A stretch of 64,000 nt of DNA. Origin: an uncultured Coriobacteriaceae bacterium (GTDB lineage: Bacteria; Actinomycetota; Coriobacteriia; Coriobacteriales; Atopobiaceae). Under the pieces are notes generated by a model, which saw only the letters and a program-made list of their open reading frames with translations, ran no database searches and was not told where the DNA came from. Below are positions 35,034-44,126 of the stretch, piece after piece (positions within the stretch are counted from its first letter, which is position 1; the number at the start of each line of letters is the position of its first letter). The position numbers and the translations under genes were made by a program. The stretch covers positions 18,975-82,974 of the forward strand of contig CADBDT010000006.1 of NCBI GenBank assembly GCA_902793465.1. Direction: 5' to 3'.

Positions 35034-35399
35034 TCAATGCCTGCAAACGTCGTTGTCCGACATCCGCACGACTTCTCCCGCCACGAACTTTACCAGTACG
35101 TCACCTACCATAGGCGTTTCGCGCTCCACGTAGACCGCGATTCCCGCCTGGGTAAAGCGCATGAACGGCGGCATACCCATACCAGCAGTAATAATAGCAT
35201 CTGCATTGAGTCCCATAACATGGTCGATAACACCACCGCAACCTGCAGTGTCATGATCGGCATTCTGAACCGCGGTAACGGATACGGGCTTCATGTTGTC
35301 GTCAAAGTCAACGACGGTAAGCCACGGCGCGTGGCCAAAGTGTCCGCTTCTGGGACTGTCTAGGGTCTGGTTTGTTTCGCTGGGAACGACTACTCGCAT
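35034..35399 (-). CDS. NifX/NifB-like dinitrogenase cofactor-domain protein
   Basis: A 121-residue protein that is just one domain of the 'dinitrogenase iron-molybdenum cofactor biosynthesis' family (NifX, NafY, MTH1175-like). Features are the start MRVVVPSETN, RSGHFGHAPWLTVVDFD, AGCGGVIDHVMGLNADAIITAGMG, and an end on a short helix. Stand-alone members in non-nitrogen-fixers may bind metal clusters, but their job is unknown. There is no nif gene in the window. The ATG at 35399 follows GAGAGGAG. It leads a two-gene unit with the LUD-domain gene. Confidence 0.85.
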   Translation of the reverse strand: MRVVVPSETNQTLDSPRSGHFGHAPWLTVVDFDDNMKPVSVTAVQNADHDTAGCGGVIDHVMGLNADAIITAGMGMPPFMRFTQAGIAVYVERETPMVGDVLVKFVAGEVVRMSDNDVCRH

Positions 35400-35460
35400 A
35401 CATGCTCCTCTCGGTCATTGGGTGAACAAGTATTCTAGACCAGTTGAGCCTCGGGGTGGT

Positions 35461-35574
35461 GTGCCGTAAGGGGACACTCCCCTACGGGTACATAGCGGAT
35501 AGCCTTCACGTAATGGAATGGCCTACTCGCGATGTACCCGATGGGGAGTATCCCCTTACGGCACCCCCACAAAC
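35461..35574. repeat. Family A hairpin element, copy 5
   Basis: GTGCCGTAAGGGG at the left pairs with CCCCTTACGGCAC at the right; the internal CGGGTACAT and GATGTACCCG and the loop GGAATGG follow the family pattern. It lies between the VanY gene end and the NifX-like gene. Confidence 0.85.
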
Positions 35575-35584
35575 AGGCTATGTC

Positions 35585-36658
35585 CTACGCATAACCCCAG
35601 GTCAGCAGCTTCCAGGCGCCGTCTGCGCCGGTGCGGCCCAGGTGCCACGTGTAGTCGTTGTAGTCTTTGTCGGGCTCCCAAGCAGTGCCCTGCGCCTGGT
35701 CTGCGCTCGGAGAATGGAAGTCGGTAACGAGAACGATTGCCTGGTCAAACTCGTCGGTGCCCTGTTCGCGCAGGCTGTTTGCATATGCGAGCTCCTCGGC
35801 GCCGCAGGCGTCGTCGCCGGCAAAGACAAACCGCTTCATAACGCAGCCTTTCCAGTTGGCAAACTCGCCCAAGATGGGATCTATCGTGGAGTCGATGTCG
35901 GACTCGGCATATGTCTTGGAAGTGCCGTAGTCCACCTTGCAGCCCGCAATGTATTCCGGAACCTCGTTGAGGTATTCCTCAAAGGTAACGCCGGTTTCCA
36001 TAATCTTTTTTGCAACCTCAGGGTTGTCTATAAAACGAATGTGCCACGGCTCGTAGCTATAGCCCGTAAATATCTTGCGCTCATGCAGGTAGCGCAGAAT
36101 AAAGCCGTGGTCGGCAAGCTTGGCGTGGACTTTTTCCCATATGTCGGGATGCTTCATCATTTCGTCATTTTCGGCAACGTTCTTGCCATCGATTACCAAA
36201 AAGAGGTCGAGCGCAAGACCAGTGTGGTGCTCGGAGTAACCAGGCGTTGCCACGATTCGCTTTGCATACTCCTCGCCCTTCTCCTTGGTAAACTCATCCA
36301 TGACCTCCTGCTGATGCGCCACACTGCGGTAGCACGAATCCAGGTCTACAAAGGTACCCTCTGCGTCCAGATCCTTCTTAAGAGCCAAATAGGCCTCGTA
36401 TGCCTTGCGCTCCACCTTAACGGGCTCGTCGTACAGAGGACTCTTTGCCTCTACGAGGTCGACCTTGGCCTCCCAGTCATCGGGAAGCTTGTGCTGCTTG
36501 TTTACAAGAACCATGTAGTCGATTCCGCCAGCCGCCGCCACCGAAGCTGAGCCCTGCGAACCGGCGTTATTGCCACCCGAACATGCCGAAAGCACAGCTG
36601 CACCAAAAGCAGCACCGGCCAAACCCACAAAGCCCCTTCTTGTTACTGCGTTTGCCAT
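35585..36658 (-). CDS. D-alanyl-D-alanine carboxypeptidase, VanY type, exported lipoprotein
   Basis: A 357-residue wall peptidase of the M15B (VanY/LdcB) family, which removes the last D-Ala or cuts LD bonds of peptidoglycan peptides. The start ANAVTRRGFVGLAGAAFGAAVLSAC has a twin-arginine-like TRRGF and a lipobox (LSAC), suggesting Tat-dependent lipoprotein export. Zinc-site motifs are SCYRS (about 106), EHHTGLALDL (about 143-152) and YEPWH (about 204), matching SxYRS, HxxGxAxD and ExWH. Some 120 residues after the peptidase domain, with a PDK...YNDYTWHLGR ending, form an extra domain I cannot name. Start ATG at 36658. It is divergent from the GH1 gene. Confidence 0.9.
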   Translation of the reverse strand: MANAVTRRGFVGLAGAAFGAAVLSACSGGNNAGSQGSASVAAAGGIDYMVLVNKQHKLPDDWEAKVDLVEAKSPLYDEPVKVERKAYEAYLALKKDLDAEGTFVDLDSCYRSVAHQQEVMDEFTKEKGEEYAKRIVATPGYSEHHTGLALDLFLVIDGKNVAENDEMMKHPDIWEKVHAKLADHGFILRYLHERKIFTGYSYEPWHIRFIDNPEVAKKIMETGVTFEEYLNEVPEYIAGCKVDYGTSKTYAESDIDSTIDPILGEFANWKGCVMKRFVFAGDDACGAEELAYANSLREQGTDEFDQAIVLVTDFHSPSADQAQGTAWEPDKDYNDYTWHLGRTGADGAWKLLTWGYA

Positions 36659-36707
36659 GGTGTTCCCCCTTGCCTGCATCTGACAGTCTATTTTGAACTT
36701 GCGACCT

Positions 36708-36713
36708 ATTATA
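36708..36713 (-). promoter_or_regulatory. Candidate -10 box of the VanY-type gene
   Basis: TATAAT on the minus strand lies 50 bases upstream of the start codon in the divergent region; no convincing -35 box was found. Confidence 0.4.
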
Positions 36714-36820
36714 CCTTTGGGCTAATTGACATACCGCCGGAGACCTTTCCCGCATGCATTCCATTGTGTTCCGCACCCGCGCCTCAGTCCCCTCAAAACG
36801 CAGCACGGTACTATGATTAG

Positions 36821-38329
<1,509 letters not shown>

Positions 38330-38426
38330 GCGCGCTGTGCCCTTTGGAGACACCGCAGCGCGCCCATCCGGTGCCTTCCCGTGGGTACATCGCGTGGTAC
38401 TACCCCAGCGTGTATGCCCTAAGGGA

Positions 38427-38582
38427 GTACGCCTGCCCCCAAACAAAGATCAAAACCGCGAGGCGTCATGGAAAGCAGCCGCGCGGAGTTCCGCGGCGAG
38501 CGAAGCGAAGCGAGGACTGTCTGAGCACGGCGCTTGTCCATGGTGCCGGAAGGTTTTGATCTTTGTTTGGGGGCAGGCGTAC
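38427..38582. repeat. Family B hairpin element, copy 5
   Basis: The outer arms are 31 nt and exactly complementary (left begins GTACGCCTGCCCCC, right ends GGGGGCAGGCGTAC). The core is in reverse orientation (GTTCCGCGG, GAGGACTGTCTGAGCAC) and contains GAGCGAAGCGAAGCGAGG, a sequence reminiscent of the family C core. Confidence 0.88.
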
Positions 38583-38712
38583 GCACAGGGGTTTACCCCG
38601 AGATGCACCCACGACTACCCTCTCGCCCATACATTTTGGCCAGCATAAAGAAACTCAGCTATTTTTGTACATGCATGGTTTTTGTGACGAGCACGTGCTC
38701 GCCATCAAAAAA

Positions 38713-38743
38713 TGACAGTTCTGTCAAGCGCATATACTATAAT
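38713..38743 (+). promoter_or_regulatory. Candidate promoter with a palindrome in the -35 position
   Basis: A perfect -10 TATAAT is at 38738-38743. No good -35 is at the right distance; instead TGACAG-TT-CTGTCA (38713-38726), a perfect 6-base inverted repeat, occupies it, suggesting an activator or repressor site. Confidence 0.5.
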
Positions 38744-38815
38744 GCCGCGCTTGAAAACCCTCGCTGAGCGAATTTTCGCTAACATCGACCCTATATATGA
38801 TTCTTACCCCAACCC

Positions 38816-38937
38816 ATGACTCTTGTGTTCAAGCACATTACGGCAAAGCCGTCCATAGAATTGCGGGGCTTTTGAGACAGAGTCATTTTTTCCGGCACGT
38901 ATACGTTAGCAAGAGCGTATGAGCCGGTTATGCAATA
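38816..38937 (+). promoter_or_regulatory. Structured 5' leader with intrinsic-terminator-like stem
   Basis: ATGACTCT (38816-38823) pairs with AGAGTCAT (38879-38886), which runs into six Ts, the shape of an intrinsic terminator. Inside is the hairpin ACGGC-AAA-GCCGT (38840-38852). A second hairpin, CCGGC...GCCGG with ATACG/CGTAT (about 38892-38925), precedes the ribosome binding site. It could attenuate the cyclase gene; I could not match it to a known riboswitch. Confidence 0.45.
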
Positions 38938-38950
38938 AAGGAGCACCTTT

Positions 38951-40111
38951 GTGACATACTACACAACCATTATGGTGATTACTTGGATGGCGCTCGCAGT
39001 CCTCACCGTACTGGTACACGAAAACAACCGCATGAGCACGGGCAGACGCAAGCTCTGCTATGCGGAGTTTGCGCTTATTGGAGCCTCCGCACTTGCAGAG
39101 TGGCTTGGCGTTGTACTCGGCACCATTCCCGGCCTTCCCGGATTGCCCATTCTCTTGGCAAAATGGGCAGACTACACCCTTACCCCATTAGCGGGAGGCG
39201 CCATCGCTTGGCAGCTTAGGATGCACAACAAGTGGGAAGAAGCACTCAATGCCCTCCTCACCTTCAACATTGCGTTTCAGACCATAGCCTTTGCCATGGG
39301 ACAAATGATTGTGCTCGACGCGCACAACCAATACGTTTACGGGAGCCTTCACGTGGTTTACGTGGCGGTCTATCTTGCCGTGTTTGCCGTCATCGCAATC
39401 CTGTTTGTTCAATATGGCCAGTCCTTTAGCAAGCAGAATCGGGGTTCTCTCTATTTGACCTTAGGGATAGTTATTGCAGGCATAGCAATGCAGGAGATTA
39501 TGGGCGGAGAGGTACGCGTGGCCTACCTCTCCCTCGCCTTGTGCGCGGCGTTTCTCTACATTCGCAACGGGGAGTTCTTCCAACTTGCTCAGGATCAAAG
39601 CATGGAAGTACAGCGGGCAATGCTGATGATAGACGACCTTACTGGCATAGGAAGTCGCCGTGCGTACTCGGAAGCGCTCGCAGAGCTCGAAGCCAGCGTT
39701 ATGCCAAGCGACCTCGCCGTATTCTGCGTGGACGTAAACGGGCTCAAAGAGACCAACGACGTTATGGGCCACGCGGCTGGCGACGAGCTTATTCGTGCAG
39801 CCGCAGACTGTATCCAAAGCGTCTTTGACTCGGCAGGAAACTGCTATCGCACGGGCGGAGACGAGTTCGTGGTGATCGCGCACATGGACAGGGAACAGAC
39901 GAATGAGACGCTTGGTCTGCTGGAGCAAAAGGCGTCTACCTGGAAGGGCAAAGCAGGCCAAGAGTTGCATCTTGCCTGCGGCTACGCGCTTTGTGCCGAC
40001 TGGCCCGACACCTCGCCCGAGGGACTCGTAACGCATGCCGACCACGCAATGTACAATGCGAAGGAAGCCTACTACCAACAGAAGGGCAGAGACCGCCGCA
40101 GAAGGCGATAG
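38951..40111 (+). CDS. Polytopic membrane diguanylate cyclase
   Basis: A 386-residue protein. The first about 205 residues contain six or seven hydrophobic helices and form a membrane sensor of a kind I cannot name (MASE-like layout). A GGDEF domain follows (about 225-375), with DDLTGIGSRRAYSEAL, FCVDVNGLKETNDVMGHAAGDEL and the active site RTGGDEF (about 300-306), so it should make c-di-GMP. No EAL domain is present. The GTG start at 38951 follows AAAGGAGC. It is monocistronic, with an unusual 200-base leader carrying a palindromic promoter and a terminator-like stem, and ends at a strong hairpin (40150-40192). Confidence 0.87.
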   Translation: MTYYTTIMVITWMALAVLTVLVHENNRMSTGRRKLCYAEFALIGASALAEWLGVVLGTIPGLPGLPILLAKWADYTLTPLAGGAIAWQLRMHNKWEEALNALLTFNIAFQTIAFAMGQMIVLDAHNQYVYGSLHVVYVAVYLAVFAVIAILFVQYGQSFSKQNRGSLYLTLGIVIAGIAMQEIMGGEVRVAYLSLALCAAFLYIRNGEFFQLAQDQSMEVQRAMLMIDDLTGIGSRRAYSEALAELEASVMPSDLAVFCVDVNGLKETNDVMGHAAGDELIRAAADCIQSVFDSAGNCYRTGGDEFVVIAHMDREQTNETLGLLEQKASTWKGKAGQELHLACGYALCADWPDTSPEGLVTHADHAMYNAKEAYYQQKGRDRRRRR

Positions 40112-40149
40112 GATCGTACATAACGTGCCCAGACCACAAAACGGAGACG

Positions 40150-40192
40150 GTGACAGACGGAGCCCCCCTCATTGAGGGACTCCGTCTGTCAC
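40150..40192. terminator. Strong hairpin between convergent genes
   Basis: GTGACAGACGGAG and CTCCGTCTGTCAC form a perfect 13-base stem, continued by CCCTCA/TGAGGG inside. It overlaps the last codon of the decayed hsdR-like gene and follows the cyclase gene by 38 bases. The T-run is lacking. Confidence 0.65.
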
Positions 40193-40990
40193 AGGTCAAT
40201 CACCAGGCCTCGATGAGTAACATGCCGTAAGTCGGCTCTCAGAAACTCATAACAAAACGTCCCATCGTACTCCACGGTCACGAAGTCACAGAACCTCTCG
40301 TAGTAGGCCTTCAAGCGCTCGATGACCCGGGCCTTGGCCTCCGCCCTGCTCACGCCACCACGACGGCGGGCGAACCTCGACATGGGCCTCATAACGTCGT
40401 TGATGGCCGTGCCGGACTCGGGGACGCCACCCTCCGCGAATGCCGACCGCAGCAGCTCCCTTGTCTCGTCCGGCTTGAGGTTGAGGTCTTTGACCATAAC
40501 GCCCAGCTCGTCCAACATCTGCTTGCGCAAATACTCCTGCCACTTCTCGCGGGCATCGTCGCCGACGCTCACGCCGGCGATAAAGTTCTCGATAAGGTCG
40601 CGCTTGTCACGCAGCGCCAGCGAGGCCGAGATGGCGCGCGTGATGTCGCTGGCGATCTCCTTGTCCTTGCAGTTGCCGTCGTGGAACTTCTGCACCAGGC
40701 GCAGGATGAATCCCGCTGCGCCTCCCAGGCCTCGCGGGCGAGCCGTCCCCGCCGACGTGCTCGGGCTCCGGCTCCGAGGGGTCCGCCCACGCCTCGGCGT
40801 CGTTGAAGAGGGAGAGCCACATCTGGTCGCCGGGCACGCGCTCCGACCTCGGCGCGAAGAAGCGCAGGTTCGCGAGCTTGACCATCTCGACGAGGCGGGC
40901 CACCCTTAATGCGGTACCCGAAGACCCAAACCTGCAGGCGAAGACCGAAGAGGTGGCTTGCGAGGCGTTCGAAATCGACGCCCTCGAACC
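40189..40990 (-). pseudogene. hsdR: Remnant of a type I restriction enzyme R subunit (C-terminal part)
   Basis: The last about 170 codons match the C-terminus of HsdR: DGNCKDKEIASDITRAISASLALRDKRDLIENFIAGVS, then LDELGVMVKDLNLKPDETRELL, GTAINDVMRPMSRF and LKAYYERFCDFV. Upstream, from about 40710, the continuation lies in another frame (VARLVEMVKLANLRFFAPRSE and MWLSLFNDAEAWADP), and nothing beyond about 40990 resembles the helicase domain. So the 5' two-thirds, including motor and nuclease motifs, are gone and a frameshift splits the rest. No hsdM or hsdS was found. It lies next to hipBA, in what looks like a decayed or gained defence spot. Confidence 0.72.
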
Positions 40991-41292
40991 CTGAACCGCT
41001 GTCGATATTTAGGCGCTACAAAAAGCAGTAAAGTGTAACTTTTCTCGGCGCACTTCCATCCTTGCCGTCTTACTGCCAGTTGCGGCTTCCCATGACACGG
41101 TGGGATTGCCGTAACGGGTACCGCAACACTGGCGTAACCCGACCTTCGCCTCGTACCGGGCCGTACTTGAAGATCTTGGTTTTGGACACCATTGTTTCGA
41201 CGACAAAAGTCAACATGCAGCCCCTTCCCCAGCATTTGGCGGAACTGCTCTTGCTGCATGGCGATGTCCCCTCGACAAGGCAGACGAAAGCC
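40991..41292. other. Unassigned 300 bases between hsdR remnant and hipA
   Basis: Several short open frames exist on the minus strand (for example VSKTKIFKYGPVRGEGRV near 41170) that look like decayed coding sequence rather than a gene. They may be the rest of the lost restriction locus; no family is recognised. Confidence 0.35.
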
Positions 41293-42594
41293 TCAGAGGC
41301 ACTCGAGAAATCGCCTACAGTTTGCACCTATCTCGCGGGCGAGTGCTGTACCAACCTGTTCGACGCCAGGCAATCGTGCCTTGCTTGCGTCGTCCAGAAC
41401 TACCTGTAGTGCCGAGGGGATCTCCGACGCCATGTGCGCCGCAGACGAGGTGATCCATTCGAGCGTCACGTTCGCGGATGCAAGGTTTTCGTTTTGCGCG
41501 AGCAACTTGAGGTTCTTGCTGCCGAGCATCCCGAATCGGTTCTCGCCTCCTATGGACATTGCCGCCCTCAAAGGCCTTCTTTGTCTTGGAGCGAGCGATT
41601 GATATGGCGCAATCGACGCGACGTCGTACAAAGGAGCCAGGAGGGCCGTACCTTGGGTGCCCAAAAGAACGGAGTAGTTCTTGGCATGCGCGTCGGTTGC
41701 ACCAATAAGATAGTTAAAAAGCAAGTAGAGAACAAAAAGCCGCATGTTGCGGGTGGAGTTGGCGTCGGTTGTGCCCAGCAATGCCAGCACTTCGGGAGAA
41801 GAGGGACCGCCCTGCTCGGCGTACTTGCGACTCGGATCAACTCCAAGGGATTGGCAGAGGTCTTCCTGATGAACTCTTACAACATCTCCGTTTACATTCG
41901 TGATTCGATCGTATCTTTGGATGCAAATCGCTCGTTCGAGACCAAAGGTGAGGTATTCGACCCGCGCTGCAGGAAGCCCTATCTTTGTTGCGACTTGCTG
42001 GCAGAGATACTCGTCAAGAGCTTGGTTGTCGTATCCGATGACACCGGGCTTGAGGATGTGCGTCGTAGGCTCAACACCCTCACAGGCAAACCATCGCCCA
42101 TCTTGGTGTCTGAGGGCCATCTTCGACTGGGCGCCGCCGAGGGACCACCGTCCCATGCGGCCCACTTCCCACGGGCTCGAGGCACGTTCGCGCAGGAGGC
42201 GCAGGCGCTCCTCAAGATCCGAGTCTTGCAGCTCAACTAGGCTACCGGACCTGCTCTCAATAATATGTGCAGAAGCTTCTGGTACAAGCTGGACGGCACC
42301 GGGACAGTCAAGACCGATGTGAAACAGTAGGGCGAAGGGGTTCTCGCCCGAGCAGCCATAACGATCCGCAATGCCTGCGCGCACAACAGGGTCGTCTGGA
42401 AGAAGACCCATTAGGTAAGGACGTATAATGCGCTGCGGATACGTTACGGGCGCGATGCGCATGGAGAGGGATACGGGAGGACCTGAGTAGGAGGGCTCAT
42501 AAGCAAAGCTCAATGCCCCATCCTCGTCTTGCAGGACACGTCCAGCAAGCGTGCCGGCGATGTAGAGCAGAAGCGTACGATAGCGGCCTCTCAT
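41293..42594 (-). CDS. hipA: HipA-like serine/threonine kinase toxin
   Basis: A 433-residue protein of the HipA family. In Escherichia coli HipA phosphorylates glutamyl-tRNA synthetase and causes persistence. Features: N-terminal couple_hipA domain with VSLSMRIAPVTYPQRII and RPYLMGLLPDDP, the ATP-loop-like GRWSLGGAQSKMALRH (about 150-165), HILKPGV, and the catalytic/metal region NYLIGATDAHAKNYSVL (about 295-311) followed by LLAPLYDVASI. I place the start at the ATG at 42594, whose ATGA overlaps the hipB stop and which has GGGGAC upstream; an ATG at 42609 is possible but poorly spaced. The antitoxin gene precedes it, and three operators lie in front of both. Confidence 0.92.
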   Translation of the reverse strand: MRGRYRTLLLYIAGTLAGRVLQDEDGALSFAYEPSYSGPPVSLSMRIAPVTYPQRIIRPYLMGLLPDDPVVRAGIADRYGCSGENPFALLFHIGLDCPGAVQLVPEASAHIIESRSGSLVELQDSDLEERLRLLRERASSPWEVGRMGRWSLGGAQSKMALRHQDGRWFACEGVEPTTHILKPGVIGYDNQALDEYLCQQVATKIGLPAARVEYLTFGLERAICIQRYDRITNVNGDVVRVHQEDLCQSLGVDPSRKYAEQGGPSSPEVLALLGTTDANSTRNMRLFVLYLLFNYLIGATDAHAKNYSVLLGTQGTALLAPLYDVASIAPYQSLAPRQRRPLRAAMSIGGENRFGMLGSKNLKLLAQNENLASANVTLEWITSSAAHMASEIPSALQVVLDDASKARLPGVEQVGTALAREIGANCRRFLECL

Positions 42595-42896
42595 GACATG
42601 AGTCCCCATCTATCTGCGTCGAGGGTGCTCGTTGCGGCCAGTTCTACCAAGCGATTTACCTCAGCGTCCTCGGTGGCACTATCAGTCGAAACACGAACGT
42701 CCAGGCTAGCGCCTAATACAGCGAGGAGGGCGATAAGTCGGTCGACACTCAGGTTGTTGAGCTCGCCGTTTTCTACCGCGTAGACCGTCCTCAGCGGTAT
42801 GCCCGAGCTCTCCGAGAGCTCTTTTCGGCTGATGCCGTGCCGCTGCCTGAGCGATTTGACCAGGGCACCCGCCTCGCCAGAAGAGGTTAACTGCAT
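42591..42896 (-). CDS. hipB: HipB-like XRE antitoxin and operon repressor
   Basis: A 101-residue DNA-binding protein. Residues about 10-65 are an XRE helix-turn-helix (GALVKSLRQRHGISRKELSESSGIPLRTVYAVENGELNNLSVDRLIALLAVLG). The remaining 35 residues would cover HipA. HipB proteins neutralise HipA and repress their own operon by binding several palindromes; exactly such sites lie upstream (42915-42985). The ATG follows GGAG and the gene overlaps hipA by 4 bases. Confidence 0.92.
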   Translation of the reverse strand: MQLTSSGEAGALVKSLRQRHGISRKELSESSGIPLRTVYAVENGELNNLSVDRLIALLAVLGASLDVRVSTDSATEDAEVNRLVELAATSTLDADRWGLMS

Positions 42897-42914
42897 AACG
42901 CATCACTCCAGTAT

Positions 42915-42985
42915 GCGCAGCATTCTGCAATACAGGATGATTTTGCAGCATGCTGCAATTATTGTCAACTGTGCAGCATGCTGCA
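42915..42985 (-). promoter_or_regulatory. hipBA promoter with three operators 28 bp apart
   Basis: On the minus strand TTGACA (42968-42963) and CAAAAT (42945-42940) are separated by 17 bases, a good sigma-A-type promoter. Three palindromes lie on it: TTGCAGCATGCTGCAA (42943-42958, between -35 and -10), TGCAGCATGCTGCA (42972-42985, upstream of -35) and the weaker GCGCAGCATTCTGCAA (42915-42930, downstream of -10). Their centres are exactly 28 bp apart. Confidence 0.88.
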
Positions 42986-43102
42986 AAATGGAGGAGCTGT
43001 ACGGCTAGCAGATCAAAGCCATTTCGGATGGAGTCAACTGGCCTTGCCCCTACAAGAGCCCCCGTTTGTGGTCCGAAACAGCAGAGCCACCTTGACTCCA
43101 CT

Positions 43103-44050
43103 CTACACCTGTACGATCTCGCTTCCCATAGTGTCGTAGTCAGCCAGCGCCACGCTCACGATGGCGGGGTTGTCGTACGTGTTGTAGTAATAGGTGTTCG
43201 TGCGGGTAGACATACCACCGGTGTATACGGTTATCTCGTAGGCGCCATCGCCCATCTTGGCTGCCCCGTCTACCATGGAAACCGCGCCCAGCGTATGGAA
43301 CAGGCGACTCACGTTTTCCTCCTCGGTCTCCTTCTGCGGATAGTGGGCGTTGTGGTACGCAACGCGAACAAAGCGCGACGGCGAATAGCAGTCGCCTGGG
43401 ATTCCACGCATCCCGCTGCCAGAACCGTAGGCGTCAAGCTCTGCGCCGCGCCAACTTACTGGGCCAACCACGTCGGGACTGCATCCTATGTAGCTGCGTA
43501 CGTTCTCGCGATGGTAGGCAAAGGTCGGCTGGTTGGCCAGCACGTCGAGGTCGTCGTTATACACATGCATACCATCGTGCATGTACTCCACCACAATGCT
43601 GCGGTCCTTGTCGCCAATTATCCAATGCAGCAGCGAGCAGGGATACTGCTCGTTTATGGGCCTGTTTACAATAGCGGTGCTCTTAAGCGCCTCTTCAACC
43701 TCGTCTACCGTAGTGAAGTTCGCAACAACCCACAGGGGAAACTCCCATGCGCACACGTTTGTCTTGCCAGCCACGGCGTCTGTCTCGTACTCCGCATATC
43801 CGGGAAAGTTGAGTCCCGCAACCGCCAGTCCCTCGTCGTTGGCACAATCGAAATACAACGGGGTGTTTTGAGCGACGATTCCCATGCCATACACGGGGTG
43901 CTTTATTGCCTCTATAGCCCCAAACGGCGAATTGGGCTCCCAACCCAAAGGCGTGATTACCACCCGTTGTCCGTAGCCACAGCTCCAGTCCAAGTTGCGA
44001 CCAAAGTACATGTTTCCCATGTTGTCCGTAAACCTAATTCCCGTGCACAT
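43103..44050 (-). CDS. bsh: Bile salt hydrolase (choloylglycine hydrolase family)
   Basis: A 315-residue cytoplasmic Ntn-hydrolase of the bile salt hydrolase/penicillin V acylase family. The residues known to matter in bile salt hydrolases are all here at canonical positions: Cys2 (nucleophile after Met removal), Arg18, Asp21 in GRNLDW, Asn81 in VAGLNFPG, Asn173 in NQPTF and Arg226 in SPSRF. The rest (LLHWIIGDKDRSIVVE, GMRGIPGDCYSPSRFVRVAY, TNTYYYNTYD) follows bifidobacterial BSH closely, so bile salts are favoured over penicillin V. It removes glycine or taurine from conjugated bile salts, which suggests a gut habitat. It follows a GntR regulator gene by 76 bases on the same strand. Confidence 0.92.
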   Translation of the reverse strand: MCTGIRFTDNMGNMYFGRNLDWSCGYGQRVVITPLGWEPNSPFGAIEAIKHPVYGMGIVAQNTPLYFDCANDEGLAVAGLNFPGYAEYETDAVAGKTNVCAWEFPLWVVANFTTVDEVEEALKSTAIVNRPINEQYPCSLLHWIIGDKDRSIVVEYMHDGMHVYNDDLDVLANQPTFAYHRENVRSYIGCSPDVVGPVSWRGAELDAYGSGSGMRGIPGDCYSPSRFVRVAYHNAHYPQKETEEENVSRLFHTLGAVSMVDGAAKMGDGAYEITVYTGGMSTRTNTYYYNTYDNPAIVSVALADYDTMGSEIVQV

Positions 44051-44126
44051 GCCAACCCCTTCCTAAAGCAACTATCTGCATATAAAACTATACAACTGAT
44101 AAACCTCTTAGTGGTGTATGCATCCG

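Larger units (their letters stand above)
38330..38950. other. Long intergenic region: family B element, promoter and structured leader
   Basis: In order this 621-base gap holds a degraded GGGTACATCGCG sequence (38392-38407) that may be a family A remnant, a family B element (38427-38582), about 130 bases without visible features, a candidate promoter (38713-38743) and a structured leader up to the second diguanylate cyclase gene. Confidence 0.6.

Noticed and set aside
38816-38937. c-di-GMP riboswitch before the GGDEF gene
   Set aside because: Hairpins and a terminator-like stem are present, but I could not find the conserved GEMM-I or GEMM-II core sequences.
41070-41327. Small minus-strand gene between hsdR remnant and hipA
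   Set aside because: It overlaps the hipA end, has no ribosome binding site and no recognisable family; it looks like decayed sequence.
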